From NCBI GenBank assembly GCA_028692255.1, contig JAQUXS010000010.1, positions 1 through 47,021 on the forward strand: a stretch of 47,021 nt of DNA. Reading direction: 5' to 3'. The notes under the pieces are model-generated. The model was given only the letters and a program-made list of their open reading frames with translations. It did not search any database and had not been told where the DNA came from. This document shows, piece after piece, positions 1-10,300 of the stretch. The position numbers and the translations under genes are program-made. The DNA is from Clostridium sp. GTDB taxonomy: Bacteria > Bacillota > Clostridia > Clostridiales > Clostridiaceae. Position 1 is the stretch's first letter. The number at the start of each line of letters is the position of its first letter.

Positions 1-3000
1 ATTGCAGATGCATTTACAAAAGGGAATCCGCTAAAGCCTCGTTTGGTTGCAGGGTCAGTGGGACCAACAAACACATCAGCATCTTTCTCACCGGATGTTG
101 AAAACCCTGGATATAGAAATATAAGTTTTGATGAACTTAGGGATGCTTATAGTGAGCAGATGGATGCACTTTTAAAGGGAGGAGTGGATTTATTTATTAT
201 TGAAACAATTTTTGACGCACTTAATGCAAGAGCAGCATTATATGCAGCAGAGGATGTTTTTGAAAAGAATAAAAAAACTCTTCCAATAATAATATCAGGT
301 ACTATAGCAGATAAAAGCGGAAGAATACTTTCAGGTCAGACACTTGAAGCTTTTGCTTCCACTGTTGAGGACGACAATGTAATAGCTATAGGACTTAACT
401 GTTCTTTTGGAGCAAAAGAACTTGTACCATTTATAAAATATCTTTCTAAAACTCAAAGTAAATATGTAAGCTTTTATCCTAATGCAGGACTTCCAAATTC
501 TTTTGGTGAATATGACGAGAAACCAGAAGAAACAGCAGCAATTGTAAAGGAATTAGCACAGGAAGGCAATTTAAATATTGTTGGAGGTTGCTGCGGTACA
601 ACACCTGAACATATAAGAGAAATTGCAAGAGCCTTAGAGGATATAAAACCAAGAAAAATACCAAAAATAAATCAAGAAACAGTATACTGTGGCCTTGAGC
701 CAGTTAAAATAAATACAGAAAATAATTTCGTAAATATAGGTGAGAGGACAAATGTAGCAGGTTCAGCTAGATTTGCAAGATTAATAAGAGAAAAGAAATA
801 TGAAGAAGCTCTTACAGTTGCAAAAGATCAAGTACAAAATGGAGCTCAGATTATAGATATAAATTTTGATGATGCACTTCTTGATTCAAAGGTTGAAATG
901 GAGAAGTTTTTAAAACTTCTTGCAAGCGAACCAGAAATATCAAAGGTTCCTATAATGATTGATTCTTCAAATTTTGATGTCATTAAAGCTGGATTAAAGT
1001 CAATTCAGGGAAAATCTATTGTGAATTCAATAAGTTTAAAAAATGGTGAAGATGAATTTATAAAAGAAGCTAAAATAATAAAAAAATTTGGAGCAGGAGT
1101 TGTTATCATGGCCTTTGATGAAAAAGGTCAGGCAGATAATTATGAGAAAAAAATAGATATATGTAAAAGGGCATACGATATACTTGTAAATAAAGTTAAA
1201 TTTGAGCCTCAAAATATAATATTTGATCCTAATATTCTTTCTATTGCAACGGGAATGAAAGAACATGATAACTATGCAGTGGATTATATAAAAGCAGTTA
1301 AGTGGATAAAACAAAATTTACCTTATGCAAAGGTCAGTGGAGGGGTAAGTAATCTTTCATTTTCTTTTAGAGGAAATAATGTTATAAGGGAAGCAATGCA
1401 TTCAGTTTTTTTATATCATGCTATAAAAGCAGGAATGGATATGGGAATTGTAAATCCAGGAATGATTCAGATTTATGATGAAATAGATAGTGAACTTCTA
1501 AAAAAGGTTGAAGACGTTGTTCTTAATAAAAGTAGTGATGCAGGAGAAGAATTGATTGAATTTGCACAAAGTTTTAAAGGCTCCATAAAAGAAGAAAATC
1601 AAAACAAAGATTTGTGGAGAAATGATGAGTGTGCACAAAGGCTTAAACATGCTATTGTAAAGGGAATATCTGAATATATAGATGAAGATATTAAAGAAGC
1701 TAGAGAAAAATATGACAGAGCACTTGAAATTATAGAAGGTCCTTTAATGGACGGAATGAAAGTTGTAGGAAAGCTTTTTTCAGAGGGTAAAATGTTTTTA
1801 CCACAAGTTGTAAAAAGTGCAAGGGTAATGAAGAAAGCAGTGTCATATTTACTTCCATACATAGAAGAAGAAAAAGGTAATGAAAGTGCAAGTGCAGGTA
1901 AAGTTGTCTTTGCAACAGTAAAAGGAGATGTACATGATATAGGTAAAAATATTGTGTCTGTAGTACTTGCCTGTAATAATTTTCATGTTATAGATCTTGG
2001 AGTAATGGTGCCGGCAGAGCACATTATTAAAACTGCAAAAGAAGAAAAGGCAGATATAATAGCACTAAGTGGGTTAATAACACCTTCTCTTGAAGAAATG
2101 TCAAATGTTGCGAAAGAGATGGAAGAACAAAATTTAAGAATTCCTCTTATGATTGGAGGAGCAACTACATCTAAAACGCATACGGCTTTAAAGATAGCAC
2201 CTAAATATTCACAAGGGGTTGTTTATACATCTGATGCCTCCAAAGCAGTTGAAGCAGCTAAAATACTTATGGATAAGGGAAAGAGAAAAAAATATTTAGA
2301 AGATACAGAAATAGACTATGAAAAGATAAGAGAAAGTTTTAAAAATGGTAAAAGAGAAATTGTGCCTTTAGATTATGCAAGAGAGCATGGGTTAAAAAAA
2401 GATTGGAAGGATAGTAAAATTGATATACCAAATTTTATTGGGGTAAAAAAGCTTTTAAACTTTCCAATTGGGAAACTTAGAAAGTATATTGATTGGACAT
2501 TCTTCTTTATAGCTTGGGACATGGGAATGGTTTATCCAAAAATTATGGATGATCCAAGGTATGGTGAAGAAGCCAAAAAACTTTATCATGATGCAAATAA
2601 AATGCTTGATTTAATTGAAGAAAAACAAATACTTAAAGCAAATGCTGCTTTTGGAATATTTAAAGCTAATTCAAATGGTGACAACTTAGAATTGTACAAT
2701 AAAGATGATGTTGTAACTTTTAATATGTTAAGACAGCAGGAAAAGAAAAAAGAAAATGTATTTAAGAGTTTGTCTGACTATGTTGCCCCAAAAGAAAGCA
2801 AAGTTACAGATTATGCAGGTGGATTTATAACTACAGCTGGCATTGGTGTAAAGGAATATTCAGAAAAGTTAAAAGCAGAAGGTGACGAATATGGAAGCAC
2901 CATGCTTGCAATCCTTGCTGACAGGTTAGCAGAAGCTTTCTCTGAGTATTTACACTTAAAGGTAAGGGAAAAATACTGGGGATATGATAAAAATAAAAAT

Positions 3001-3312
3001 CTAGGTTTACAGGATATTTTAAAAGGAAAGTATAGAGGAATAAGACCTGCTTTTGGCTATTCGTGTCTTAGAGATCATGCAGAAAAGGTTAAATTATTTA
3101 ACCTTCTTGATAAAAATAATGAACTCAAAATTAAGCTTACAGATAGCTACATGATGTATCCTACTTCAAGTACATGTGGACTTTATTTTGCCAGTGAAGA
3201 TGCTAAATATTTTGATATAAATAAGATAAGTAGAGAACAGTTTTTAGATTATGCAAGTAGAAATGGAAAATCAAATATAGAAATTAAAAAGATGTTAAGT
3301 ACTATTTTGTAA
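1..3312 (+). CDS. metH: Cobalamin-dependent methionine synthase, 5'-truncated by window edge
   Basis: Transfers the methyl group of 5-methyltetrahydrofolate to homocysteine through B12, giving methionine in the cytosol. The reading frame is open from base 1, so the start codon and roughly the first hundred residues lie outside the window. Domain order is that of full MetH. First comes a homocysteine-binding barrel with the zinc cysteines (LNCSFG near 400, [10 protein letters not shown] near 585). A pterin-binding domain ([11 protein letters not shown] near 735) and a B12 cap follow. Next is the B12-binding domain with DVHDIGKN, whose axial histidine codon is at 1933-1935. Last is the C-terminal reactivation domain ([12 protein letters not shown] near 3045) that binds SAM. 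All four modules are present, so the enzyme looks complete apart from the edge. A strong terminator follows immediately. Regulation lies upstream and cannot be seen. Confidence 0.95.
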   Translation: MADAFTKGNPLKPRLVAGSVGPTNTSASFSPDVENPGYRNISFDELRDAYSEQMDALLKGGVDLFIIETIFDALNARAALYAAEDVFEKNKKTLPIIISGTIADKSGRILSGQTLEAFASTVEDDNVIAIGLNCSFGAKELVPFIKYLSKTQSKYVSFYPNAGLPNSFGEYDEKPEETAAIVKELAQEGNLNIVGGCCGTTPEHIREIARALEDIKPRKIPKINQETVYCGLEPVKINTENNFVNIGERTNVAGSARFARLIREKKYEEALTVAKDQVQNGAQIIDINFDDALLDSKVEMEKFLKLLASEPEISKVPIMIDSSNFDVIKAGLKSIQGKSIVNSISLKNGEDEFIKEAKIIKKFGAGVVIMAFDEKGQADNYEKKIDICKRAYDILVNKVKFEPQNIIFDPNILSIATGMKEHDNYAVDYIKAVKWIKQNLPYAKVSGGVSNLSFSFRGNNVIREAMHSVFLYHAIKAGMDMGIVNPGMIQIYDEIDSELLKKVEDVVLNKSSDAGEELIEFAQSFKGSIKEENQNKDLWRNDECAQRLKHAIVKGISEYIDEDIKEAREKYDRALEIIEGPLMDGMKVVGKLFSEGKMFLPQVVKSARVMKKAVSYLLPYIEEEKGNESASAGKVVFATVKGDVHDIGKNIVSVVLACNNFHVIDLGVMVPAEHIIKTAKEEKADIIALSGLITPSLEEMSNVAKEMEEQNLRIPLMIGGATTSKTHTALKIAPKYSQGVVYTSDASKAVEAAKILMDKGKRKKYLEDTEIDYEKIRESFKNGKREIVPLDYAREHGLKKDWKDSKIDIPNFIGVKKLLNFPIGKLRKYIDWTFFFIAWDMGMVYPKIMDDPRYGEEAKKLYHDANKMLDLIEEKQILKANAAFGIFKANSNGDNLELYNKDDVVTFNMLRQQEKKKENVFKSLSDYVAPKESKVTDYAGGFITTAGIGVKEYSEKLKAEGDEYGSTMLAILADRLAEAFSEYLHLKVREKYWGYDKNKNLGLQDILKGKYRGIRPAFGYSCLRDHAEKVKLFNLLDKNNELKIKLTDSYMMYPTSSTCGLYFASEDAKYFDINKISREQFLDYASRNGKSNIEIKKMLSTIL

Positions 3313-3356
3313 AAGAGAAAAGCCTTGAACCTATTGTTCGAGGCTTTTCTCTTTTA
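3311..3356 (+). terminator. Rho-independent terminator of metH
   Basis: A long hairpin starts on the metH stop codon. The arm AAAAGAGAAAAGCCT pairs perfectly with AGGCTTTTCTCTTTT, extended by a GAAC/GTTC inner pair around a CTATT loop. The A-rich and T-rich ends make it usable in either direction. Confidence 0.9.
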
Positions 3357-3434
3357 CATTAGAGATGATTAAGGTAACAAAACCTAGTACATGTCATATA
3401 TTATAAATGCGGAATAATTTGAAAGGTGAAATAT

Positions 3435-4085
3435 ATGATGATTGTTATTTTGCTAATTGCATTTGTAAGCAACCTGGACAATTTTGCTGTAGGGGTTTCT
3501 TATGGTGCTAGAAAGATATTCATACCTTTTAAGGCAAACTTTATAATTGCTATTATTACAGGACTTGGAACACTCATTTCAATGATTTTAGGAAAATTTA
3601 TATCAAATATATTTACAACATCTGAGGCAAACTTTTTAGGAGGTTTAGTCATTGTACTAGTTGGAGTATGGATTTTCGCTAAAGAGCTTATTGATTTGCT
3701 AAAAAAGAAAAAAGGCATTAATGAATGTGAAGAAAAAAATATAGATAGAAATATACAAGATTATGGGCTTATAAGAGAAATACCAAGAATACTTGAAAAC
3801 CCATTTTTAGCTGATAATGATTTTTCAGGCTATATAAGTATGAGAGAAAGTGTAGTGCTTGGATCTGCACTTGCTATAAACAATATGGCAAATGGTATTG
3901 GAGCAGGACTTGCAGGACTAAATCCAATAGCAACAGCTTTATCAGCATTTGTTATAAGCCTAATATTTGTCTGGATAGGGATAAAACTAGGGCACGATTA
4001 TATATACAATTTTCTTGGAAAAATTTCAGGACCAATTGCAGGGATTATACTTATAATATTGGGGATATATGAGATGTTTTGCTAG
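3435..4085 (+). CDS. ytaF: Sporulation membrane protein YtaF (MntP/CadD-like fold)
   Basis: Polytopic membrane protein of 216 residues. It has about six hydrophobic segments in two halves, with a charged cytoplasmic loop at about residues 80-125. The N-terminal motif SNLDNFAVGVSYG and the second-half motif NNMANGIGAGLAG are the hallmark repeats of the YtaF family, which is related to manganese/cadmium exporters. The family is linked to sporulation in Bacillus and Clostridium, but its substrate is unknown. The frame is open from a GTG at 3426. I chose the ATG at 3435 because GAAAGGTG lies 6 bases upstream and the GTG would fall inside that ribosome binding site. It is a single-gene unit converging on the P-type ATPase gene. 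Confidence 0.85.
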   Translation: MMIVILLIAFVSNLDNFAVGVSYGARKIFIPFKANFIIAIITGLGTLISMILGKFISNIFTTSEANFLGGLVIVLVGVWIFAKELIDLLKKKKGINECEEKNIDRNIQDYGLIREIPRILENPFLADNDFSGYISMRESVVLGSALAINNMANGIGAGLAGLNPIATALSAFVISLIFVWIGIKLGHDYIYNFLGKISGPIAGIILIILGIYEMFC

Positions 4086-4109
4086 GAGTAACATAGAAAA
4101 GTAAATAAT

Positions 4110-4160
4110 AAAAGCCAAATTAGAATGCATGAATAGATAATACATTCTAATTTGGCTTTT
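4110..4160. terminator. Bidirectional terminator between ytaF and the P-type ATPase
   Basis: Perfect 18-base inverted repeat (arms 4110-4127 and 4143-4160, AAAAGCCAAATTAGAATG and its complement) with a 15-base loop. A-run on one side and T-run on the other serve both convergent genes. Confidence 0.9.
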
Positions 4161-4175
4161 AAAGGTTATTCATTA

Positions 4176-6023
4176 TTATATTCTTATCTTTAGTATTCTC
4201 GTTGAATTTAAAACAGCTATAATTGTAACTCCAACATCTGCAAATACAGCTTCCCACATAGTTGCATAGCCTAGAGCACCAAGTAAAAGAACTATGATTT
4301 TTATACCAATTGCAAATATTAAATTTTCAGTAACTATTTTTCTTGTATTTTTTGCAATTTTGAAAAGTGGAAAAAGCTTTGAAGGCTCATCATTCATAAT
4401 TACAATGTCAGAGGCTTCAATGGCAGCTTCTGATCCAAGGCCTCCCATAGCAATTCCAATATCAGCTCTTGAAAGTACAGGAGCATCATTTATGCCATCA
4501 CCAACAAAGACAATTTTGCCACTTTTAGGATCACTATATAGTTTTTCAAGTATACTTACTTTATCACTTGGGAGCAGTTCAGAAAAAACACTATCAACAC
4601 CTAAGATATTAGCAGCATTTTTAGCAGCAGCTTTGGTATCACCAGTAAGCATAACTACATTTCTTATTCCAAGTTTTTTTAGCGATTCTATTGTAAATTT
4701 TGCATCAGTTTTTACTTCATCAGATATTACAACATAGCCTGCGTATTTATTGTTAATTGCAACATGTATTATAGTCCCAGCATCATCATTTTTTTCAAAT
4801 TCGATATTTTCGTCTATCATGAGTTTAGAGTTTCCAGCAAGAACTTTTAAATCATTAACCGTAGCACTTATGCCGTGACCAGATATTTCTTTATAGTCCT
4901 TTATAGTATCCTTTTTTAAATCTTTTCCCCAAAAATCCAGAATGGATTTTGCTATAGGGTGATTTGAAAAGCTTTCAATGCAAGCTAAATATTCAATTAG
5001 AACATTTTCTTCAATTCCATTTTTAGGGCATATCTTTGAAACCTTAAAAACACCTTGTGTAAGTGTTCCAGTTTTATCAAATACAACTGTTTTTGCTTCA
5101 TTTAAAGCTTCAAGGTAATTGCTTCCTTTTATTAAAATGCCGTTCTTTGATGCACATCCAATTCCACTAAAAAAGCCAAGAGGTATTGATATTACAAGAG
5201 CACAAGGGCAGGATATTACTAGAAATACAAGTGCTCTATAAAGCCATACGGAAAAGGGAGCTTTGAATAAAAAAGTAGGAATTACAAAAAGTAAAACTGC
5301 AAGCAAGGTAACAATAGGGGTATATACTTTAGCAAACTTTGTTATAAAATTTTCTGCCTTAGCTTTACGTGAGCTAGCATTTTGAACCATATCAAGTATT
5401 TTTGAAATGGATGAGTTCTTAAAATTTTTCAGAACATTTATTGTTAGAACTCCATTTGCATTTATAAAACCACTTAAAGCAGCATCACCAAAAGATAAAT
5501 TTCTTGGAATTGATTCACCTGTAAGTGCTGATGTGTCTACAAGAGAAGAACCTTCTACAACTGTTCCATCAAGAGGAATTTTCTCACCAGGTTTTACAAC
5601 AATAGTATCACCAACTGTAACATCCTCTGGCCTCACTTTTTTTATTGTATTTTCTACTTTTAAATTAGCGTAATCAGGCTTTAAGGCCAAAAGGTTTGTT
5701 ATAGATTTTTTTGAATTTGAAGTTGCTTTATCTTCTAAAAATTCTCCTATTTGATAGAAGAGCATAACTGCAATAGCTTCAGGATACTGCTTTATTAAAA
5801 ATGCCCCAACAGTTGCTAGGCTCATTAAAAAGTTTTCATCGAAAAAATCACCTTTGGCTATATTTTTAATTGAATTAATTAGTACCTCTGATCCAATTAG
5901 AATGAATGAACATAAAAATAATAAAAATTTTAAATATGATGAGTCATTTAGAAAAAATGTAATGATGTAGAGTATAGCTCCTAGTATAAGAAAAATAGAA
6001 TCTTTTTTTATATATTTATTCAT
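4176..6023 (-). CDS. cadA: Heavy-metal P1B-type ATPase, zinc/cadmium/lead exporter type
   Basis: ATP-driven metal efflux pump of the cytoplasmic membrane, 615 residues. Visible motifs are TGE at 168-170 (actuator), the CPC metal site at 272-274, the phosphorylated D316 in DKTGT, HP at 355-356, and GDGIND at 508-513. A lysine in TM7 (K575) and DVG in TM8 (D596) are typical of the Zn/Cd/Pb subgroup (P1B-2) rather than copper pumps. The N-terminus goes straight into membrane segments. The cysteine-rich heavy-metal-binding domain found in many CadA proteins is absent, which explains the short length. AAAGGGGGA precedes the ATG. An operator-like palindrome lies about 60 bases upstream, but no ArsR-type regulator gene is adjacent. 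The symbol follows family resemblance; exact metal choice is inferred. Confidence 0.85.
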   Translation of the reverse strand: MNKYIKKDSIFLILGAILYIITFFLNDSSYLKFLLFLCSFILIGSEVLINSIKNIAKGDFFDENFLMSLATVGAFLIKQYPEAIAVMLFYQIGEFLEDKATSNSKKSITNLLALKPDYANLKVENTIKKVRPEDVTVGDTIVVKPGEKIPLDGTVVEGSSLVDTSALTGESIPRNLSFGDAALSGFINANGVLTINVLKNFKNSSISKILDMVQNASSRKAKAENFITKFAKVYTPIVTLLAVLLFVIPTFLFKAPFSVWLYRALVFLVISCPCALVISIPLGFFSGIGCASKNGILIKGSNYLEALNEAKTVVFDKTGTLTQGVFKVSKICPKNGIEENVLIEYLACIESFSNHPIAKSILDFWGKDLKKDTIKDYKEISGHGISATVNDLKVLAGNSKLMIDENIEFEKNDDAGTIIHVAINNKYAGYVVISDEVKTDAKFTIESLKKLGIRNVVMLTGDTKAAAKNAANILGVDSVFSELLPSDKVSILEKLYSDPKSGKIVFVGDGINDAPVLSRADIGIAMGGLGSEAAIEASDIVIMNDEPSKLFPLFKIAKNTRKIVTENLIFAIGIKIIVLLLGALGYATMWEAVFADVGVTIIAVLNSTRILKIRI

Positions 6024-6085
6024 TAGAAATCCCCCTTTTCTTTAAAATATGCAGTACACTTTGGGCATGATATAAGTAAAATTCA

Positions 6086-6125
6086 ATTGAACATATGCAC
6101 ATATATTCATATGTATATGTTCAAT
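6086..6125 (-). promoter_or_regulatory. Candidate metal-repressor operator upstream of cadA
   Basis: Nested inverted repeats. The outer arms ATTGAACATA (6086-6095) and TATGTTCAAT (6116-6125) match perfectly. Inside lies TGAACATATG-CA-CATATATTCA (6088-6109), a nearly perfect 10-2-10 palindrome. Its TGAA(N)ATATG half-site spacing resembles operators of ArsR/SmtB metal sensors. Position in the cadA promoter region fits metal de-repression. Assignment to a protein family is inference. Confidence 0.5.
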
Positions 6126-6179
6126 ATATACTTATAATTAAATTTAGTCAATAATTTAGTGAAAATATTTAAGAAAAGA

Positions 6180-6483
6180 AGAGAAAAAAATATCAACATT
6201 AAAACCTTATTAATTAATCATTGCTTTTTTTAATTGAGAATTGATCAATGCTCAATGATCAATTCTCAATGTATGTTGAATTGCAACGCAATTCTTAAAC
6301 TTAGTTAAAACCTTTTTTTAACTCTGAAAGAGTTTTTTCCTTGTTAATCTTTAATCTTTAATCTTTTGCTCTTTGTTTTTAATTGATCATTGATCATTCG
6401 TCCATTGATCATTGTTTTTTCATTGATCATTGTCTTTACTTTTTTAAAATTGACAATTGATCATTCGTACATTGATCATTGCT
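6180..6483. repeat. Intergenic patch of short palindromic and tandem repeats
   Basis: No open reading frame of note. It contains a perfect 15-base inverted repeat (6233-6247, ATTGAGAATTGATCA, with 6256-6270) and a small GAATTGC-AAC-GCAATTC palindrome near 6279-6295. Tandem AATCTTT units lie near 6345-6367. Two copies of a 26-base unit differing at one base lie at 6389-6414 and 6456-6481 (ATTGATCATTCGT, then C or A, then CATTGATCATTG). A further ATTGATCATTG lies near 6422. The patch abuts the stop codon of the DUF4397 gene. It may act as a terminator or be a dispersed intergenic repeat; function is unknown. Confidence 0.7.
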
Positions 6484-7137
6484 TCATCGTGGTTCCTTTA
6501 CTAACATAGCTTCTAAAGGAGGAGTTTGACCGGGATTTCCTATTGCGTAAATTGTGTAATAGGTGTCTGGTGAAAGTGACAAGTTTGGAACTGAAAGCAC
6601 AGAAGTATTGGTTCCAGAAAGTAGAACGTTAAAAGAGTAAGTTCCAGCTGGAATGCAAGCATAATCTGTTATGTCTTGATAACCTACATTTGTAAAAATT
6701 TTATTCCCGTTTTGAAGTGCTACATCAACTTTAGGGGCATTTTTTGAAAGATGTATAAATCTTATGCATGCTCTCCCAAAAGTAGGAGCTTCTACTGGTT
6801 CTGGAATAGTGTAGAGGGATATATTATTTGGTTCTCCAACAATAGCTATATTGAATATAGTGTTTTCAGGAATATAAACTTTTGTATCCAAAATTGGATT
6901 TGTAGTTTCACCTGTTGGATAAATTTTTATGTTGTAGTTACCTGGAACAGTAGGTATATATTTTGTTATATCTTTATAAGAGAGATTTCCTATAAGCTTT
7001 GTTCCATTTATATATATGTCTAATGGAACTGAATTTGGTACTGCGTTAAAAAATCTTATATAAGAGGAGGTAGCTTGGGCTTGATTTTCAGCTCTATATA
7101 AGCTTTTTGGGTCAATAGTGTAAGGACGATAGAACAT
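6484..7137 (-). CDS. DUF4397 domain protein with two tandem repeats
   Basis: 217 residues built from two similar beta-rich modules, at about 25-110 and 120-210. Each starts with an (Y/C)IRF(F/I)xxxxxxxxVD(I/V) type strand (SYIRFFNAVPNSVPLDIYING; ACIRFIHLSKNAPKVDVALQNG) and carries the F(T)NVGYQDIT / GNLSYKDITKY and PGxYxxxI motifs of DUF4397. Family members often sit at the cell surface, but this one has no signal peptide, membrane segment or sortase motif. It could be cytosolic, exported by another route, or a spore-layer component; none of this is shown. AGGAGAT precedes the ATG. It is monocistronic, with repeat-rich DNA after its stop. Confidence 0.75.
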   Translation of the reverse strand: MFYRPYTIDPKSLYRAENQAQATSSYIRFFNAVPNSVPLDIYINGTKLIGNLSYKDITKYIPTVPGNYNIKIYPTGETTNPILDTKVYIPENTIFNIAIVGEPNNISLYTIPEPVEAPTFGRACIRFIHLSKNAPKVDVALQNGNKIFTNVGYQDITDYACIPAGTYSFNVLLSGTNTSVLSVPNLSLSPDTYYTIYAIGNPGQTPPLEAMLVKEPR

Positions 7138-7244
7138 ATTCTAAATCTCCTAAATATTTTTAATCAATAATATAATATGTATTAATTTTTAGAATGTGTA
7201 CTTTATTTATTAATTAAAATCTTTATTTATTGGAAATAATATAT

Positions 7245-7300
7245 TATAATATATACAAACGAATAATAAGCGGATATGATACATAAATGTTCGTAAAATA
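7245..7300 (+). promoter_or_regulatory. purL promoter -10 and PurR-type PurBox pair
   Basis: TATAAT at 7245-7250 is followed by two inverted boxes with the central CGAA of Bacillus-type PurBoxes: ACAAACGAATAAT (CGAA at 7260-7263) and, inverted, ATAAATGTTCGTAAAA (TTCG at 7290-7293). The 26 bases between the two CGAA cores fit the arrangement known for PurR of Bacillus subtilis. In that family PRPP releases the repressor, so purL would be induced when PRPP rises. The boxes are seen in the sequence; binding is inferred. Confidence 0.6.
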
Positions 7301-7315
7301 GTAAGGAGAGTTTAA

Positions 7316-10300
7316 ATGAACAGTAAGGTTAGGAGAATATTTGTAGAAAAGAAAAGCGGATTTGATGTGGAAGCTTCTGAATTATTTCACGATATAAAGG
7401 AAAATCTCAATATAAGGGGACTTAAAAGTGTCAGAATAATAAACCGTTATGATGTGAGTGAAATAACGGATGAAGAATGGGAAGATGCTAAAAAAATCAT
7501 ATTTTCAGAACCTGTAGTTGATAATATATATGAAGAAAATTTAGAAATAGATGAAGGAAGTGCTGCTTTTGCAATGGAATATCTTCCAGGACAATATGAT
7601 CAAAGGGCAGATTCAGCAATGCAGTGCATTAGAATATTGTCTCAAAATGAAAAATCAAATGTTGTAAGTGCTAAAGTTTATGTTCTTATTGGAAAGATAT
7701 CAGAAGCAGAACTTGAAAAGATAAAAAAATATTGCATAAATCCTGTTGATTCAAGAGAGGCAGCTTTTGAAAAGCCAGATAGTCTAGAAAGTGAAGCAAA
7801 TATTCCGGATGATGTTAAAATATTAGATGGTTTTAATGAAAAATCAAAAGATGAACTTGAAGAGTTTAGAAGCTCTGAGGGACTTGCAATGAGTTTTGAA
7901 GACTTATATTTTTGTCAAGAATATTTTAAAAATACAGAAAAGAGAGATCCAAGTTACACTGAAATTAAAGTCATTGATACATATTGGTCTGATCACTGCA
8001 GACATAATACTTTTGCAACAGAATTAAAAAATGTTGAATTTCAAAATGGAAAGTACAATGACAAGATAAAAAATGTCTATGATGATTATTTAAATGTTAG
8101 AAAAGATATATACAAGGATAAAAAAAGAGAAGTTTGTCTTATGGATTTAGCTCTAATGGCAATGAAAGAAATTAAGAAAAATGGCAAACTTAAAGATCTT
8201 GATGCCTCAGAAGAAATAAATGCCTGCAGCGTTGAAACCGAGATTGAAGTTAATGGCAAAAAGGAAAAATGGCTTGTTATGTTTAAAAACGAAACTCATA
8301 ATCACCCTACAGAAATAGAACCTTTTGGTGGTGCAGCTACATGTATTGGCGGATGTATAAGAGACCCTCTTTCAGGAAGAAGTTATGTATACCAAGCAAT
8401 GAGAGTAACAGGAAGTGCTGATCCTAGAAGAAAAATAGAGGACACTATAAAGGGAAGACTTCCTCAGAGAAAAATAACAGTTGGTGCTGCTAAGGGATAC
8501 AGTTCATATGGAAATCAGATTGGTCTTGCAACAGGAGAGGTAACTGAAGTTTATCATGAAAATTATGCAGCAAAGAGAATGGAAATAGGAGCAGTTATAG
8601 CCGCAGCTCCAAAAGAAAATGTAGTTAGAAAGAGACCTGTAAAGGGAGATATAGTAATACTTTTAGGTGGAAAAACAGGTAGGGATGGTTGTGGTGGCGC
8701 AACAGGATCTTCAAAGGAACATGATGAAAAGTCACTTGCAAGCTGCGGTGCAGAAGTTCAAAAGGGAAATGCACCAACTGAAAGAAAGATACAGAGACTT
8801 TTTAGAAATAAAGAGGCAAGTACACTTATAAAGAGATGCAATGATTTTGGAGCAGGTGGAGTTTCAGTTGCTATAGGAGAACTAAGTGATGGATTAGATG
8901 TAAATCTTGACCTTGTTACAAAGAAATATGAAGGCCTTAACGGAACAGAACTTGCAATTTCAGAGTCACAGGAAAGAATGGCAGTAGTAGTTTCAAAGGA
9001 AGATGCAGATAAATTTATAGAACTTTCACTATCTGAAAATGTTGAAGCAACAAAGGTTGCAGTAGTTACAGACAGCGGAAGGCTTAAATTAAAGTGGAAA
9101 GATAAATGTATTGTAAATCTAAGCAGAGAATTCTTAGATACAAATGGTGTAAGACAAAAGATAGATGTATACGTAAAAAATCCAGAAGAAAAAGAAAATT
9201 ATTTTAATATAGATGAAAACATTAAAGATGTAAAAGATAAAATTGAAAATACATTAGAAGATTTAAATGTATGCAGTCAAAAGGGTCTTGCTGAAAGATT
9301 TGATAGCACTATTGGTGCATCAACAATACTTATGCCTTTTGGAGGTAAATATCAGATGACGCCACAGGACGTTATGGCAGCGAAACTTCCTGTTATGAAC
9401 GGAGATACTGATACTGCAACACTTATGAGCTATGGGTTTGATCCTAATCTTTCATCCTGGAGTCCTTTCCATGGAGCATTATATGCAGTTGTAGAATCTG
9501 TATCAAAAATAGTAGCTAAAGGTGGAGCGTTCAGTGATATAAGACTTACTTTCCAGGAGTATTTTGAAAGTCTTGAAAAAGATCCTGAAAGATGGGGAAA
9601 ACCATTTGCATCACTACTAGGAGCATTTTATGCACAGAGAGTTCTTGAAATACCAGCAATAGGCGGAAAAGATAGTATGTCAGGTACATTTAAAGATATT
9701 GATGCGCCTCCAACACTTGTAAGTTTTGCTGTTGATATAGTGGATTCAAATGTCATTATTTCACAGGAATTAAAAGAAGAGAACAGTCATATTGTAGTTA
9801 TTCCAGTGCTAAGAGATGAAAATGAACTTCCAGATTTCAATGCATTAAAGAATGCATATAGAAAAGTAACAGAGCTTATAAAGGATAAAAAAGTACTTTC
9901 ATCTTCTACAGTAAGATGTGGAGGCTTAATAGAAGCTATTAGTAAAATGTCATTTGGAAACAAAATAGGTGTAACTATAAATGCAAATGTAGATGAAAAA
10001 GTGCTACTTTCACCTGAAATTGGGTCTATAGTTCTTGAAATACCTGAAGGTGAAAACATAAATGACATGTTAGAAGATGTTAAATTCTTCAGTGTTGGAT
10101 CAACTAACAATAAAAAAGATATAATATACAAAGATATACGAATTTCAATAGATGAACTAATTGAAAAATGGCAGGAGCCTTTGGAAAAAATATTTCCACA
10201 AAATGCCCAGCCAAAATTTAAAGAAATGTATACAAAAGAATGTTCAATTAGAAATACAAAATCACCAATTATAAAGATTGCAAAGCCAAAAGTATTTATC

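Noticed and set aside
1-42. metH as a pseudogene with a missing N-terminus
   Set aside because: The frame is open through base 1, so the missing part is the window edge, not a deletion.
6389-6481. Possible CRISPR-like array
   Set aside because: Only two 26-base copies, which are themselves palindromic and separated by a further partial copy; no regular spacers and no cas genes.
9787-10131. Open frame on the minus strand inside purL, and many similar antisense frames
   Set aside because: They lie wholly opposite strong genes, lack ribosome binding sites and have low-complexity Ser/Leu/Ile composition typical of antisense frames in A/T-rich DNA.
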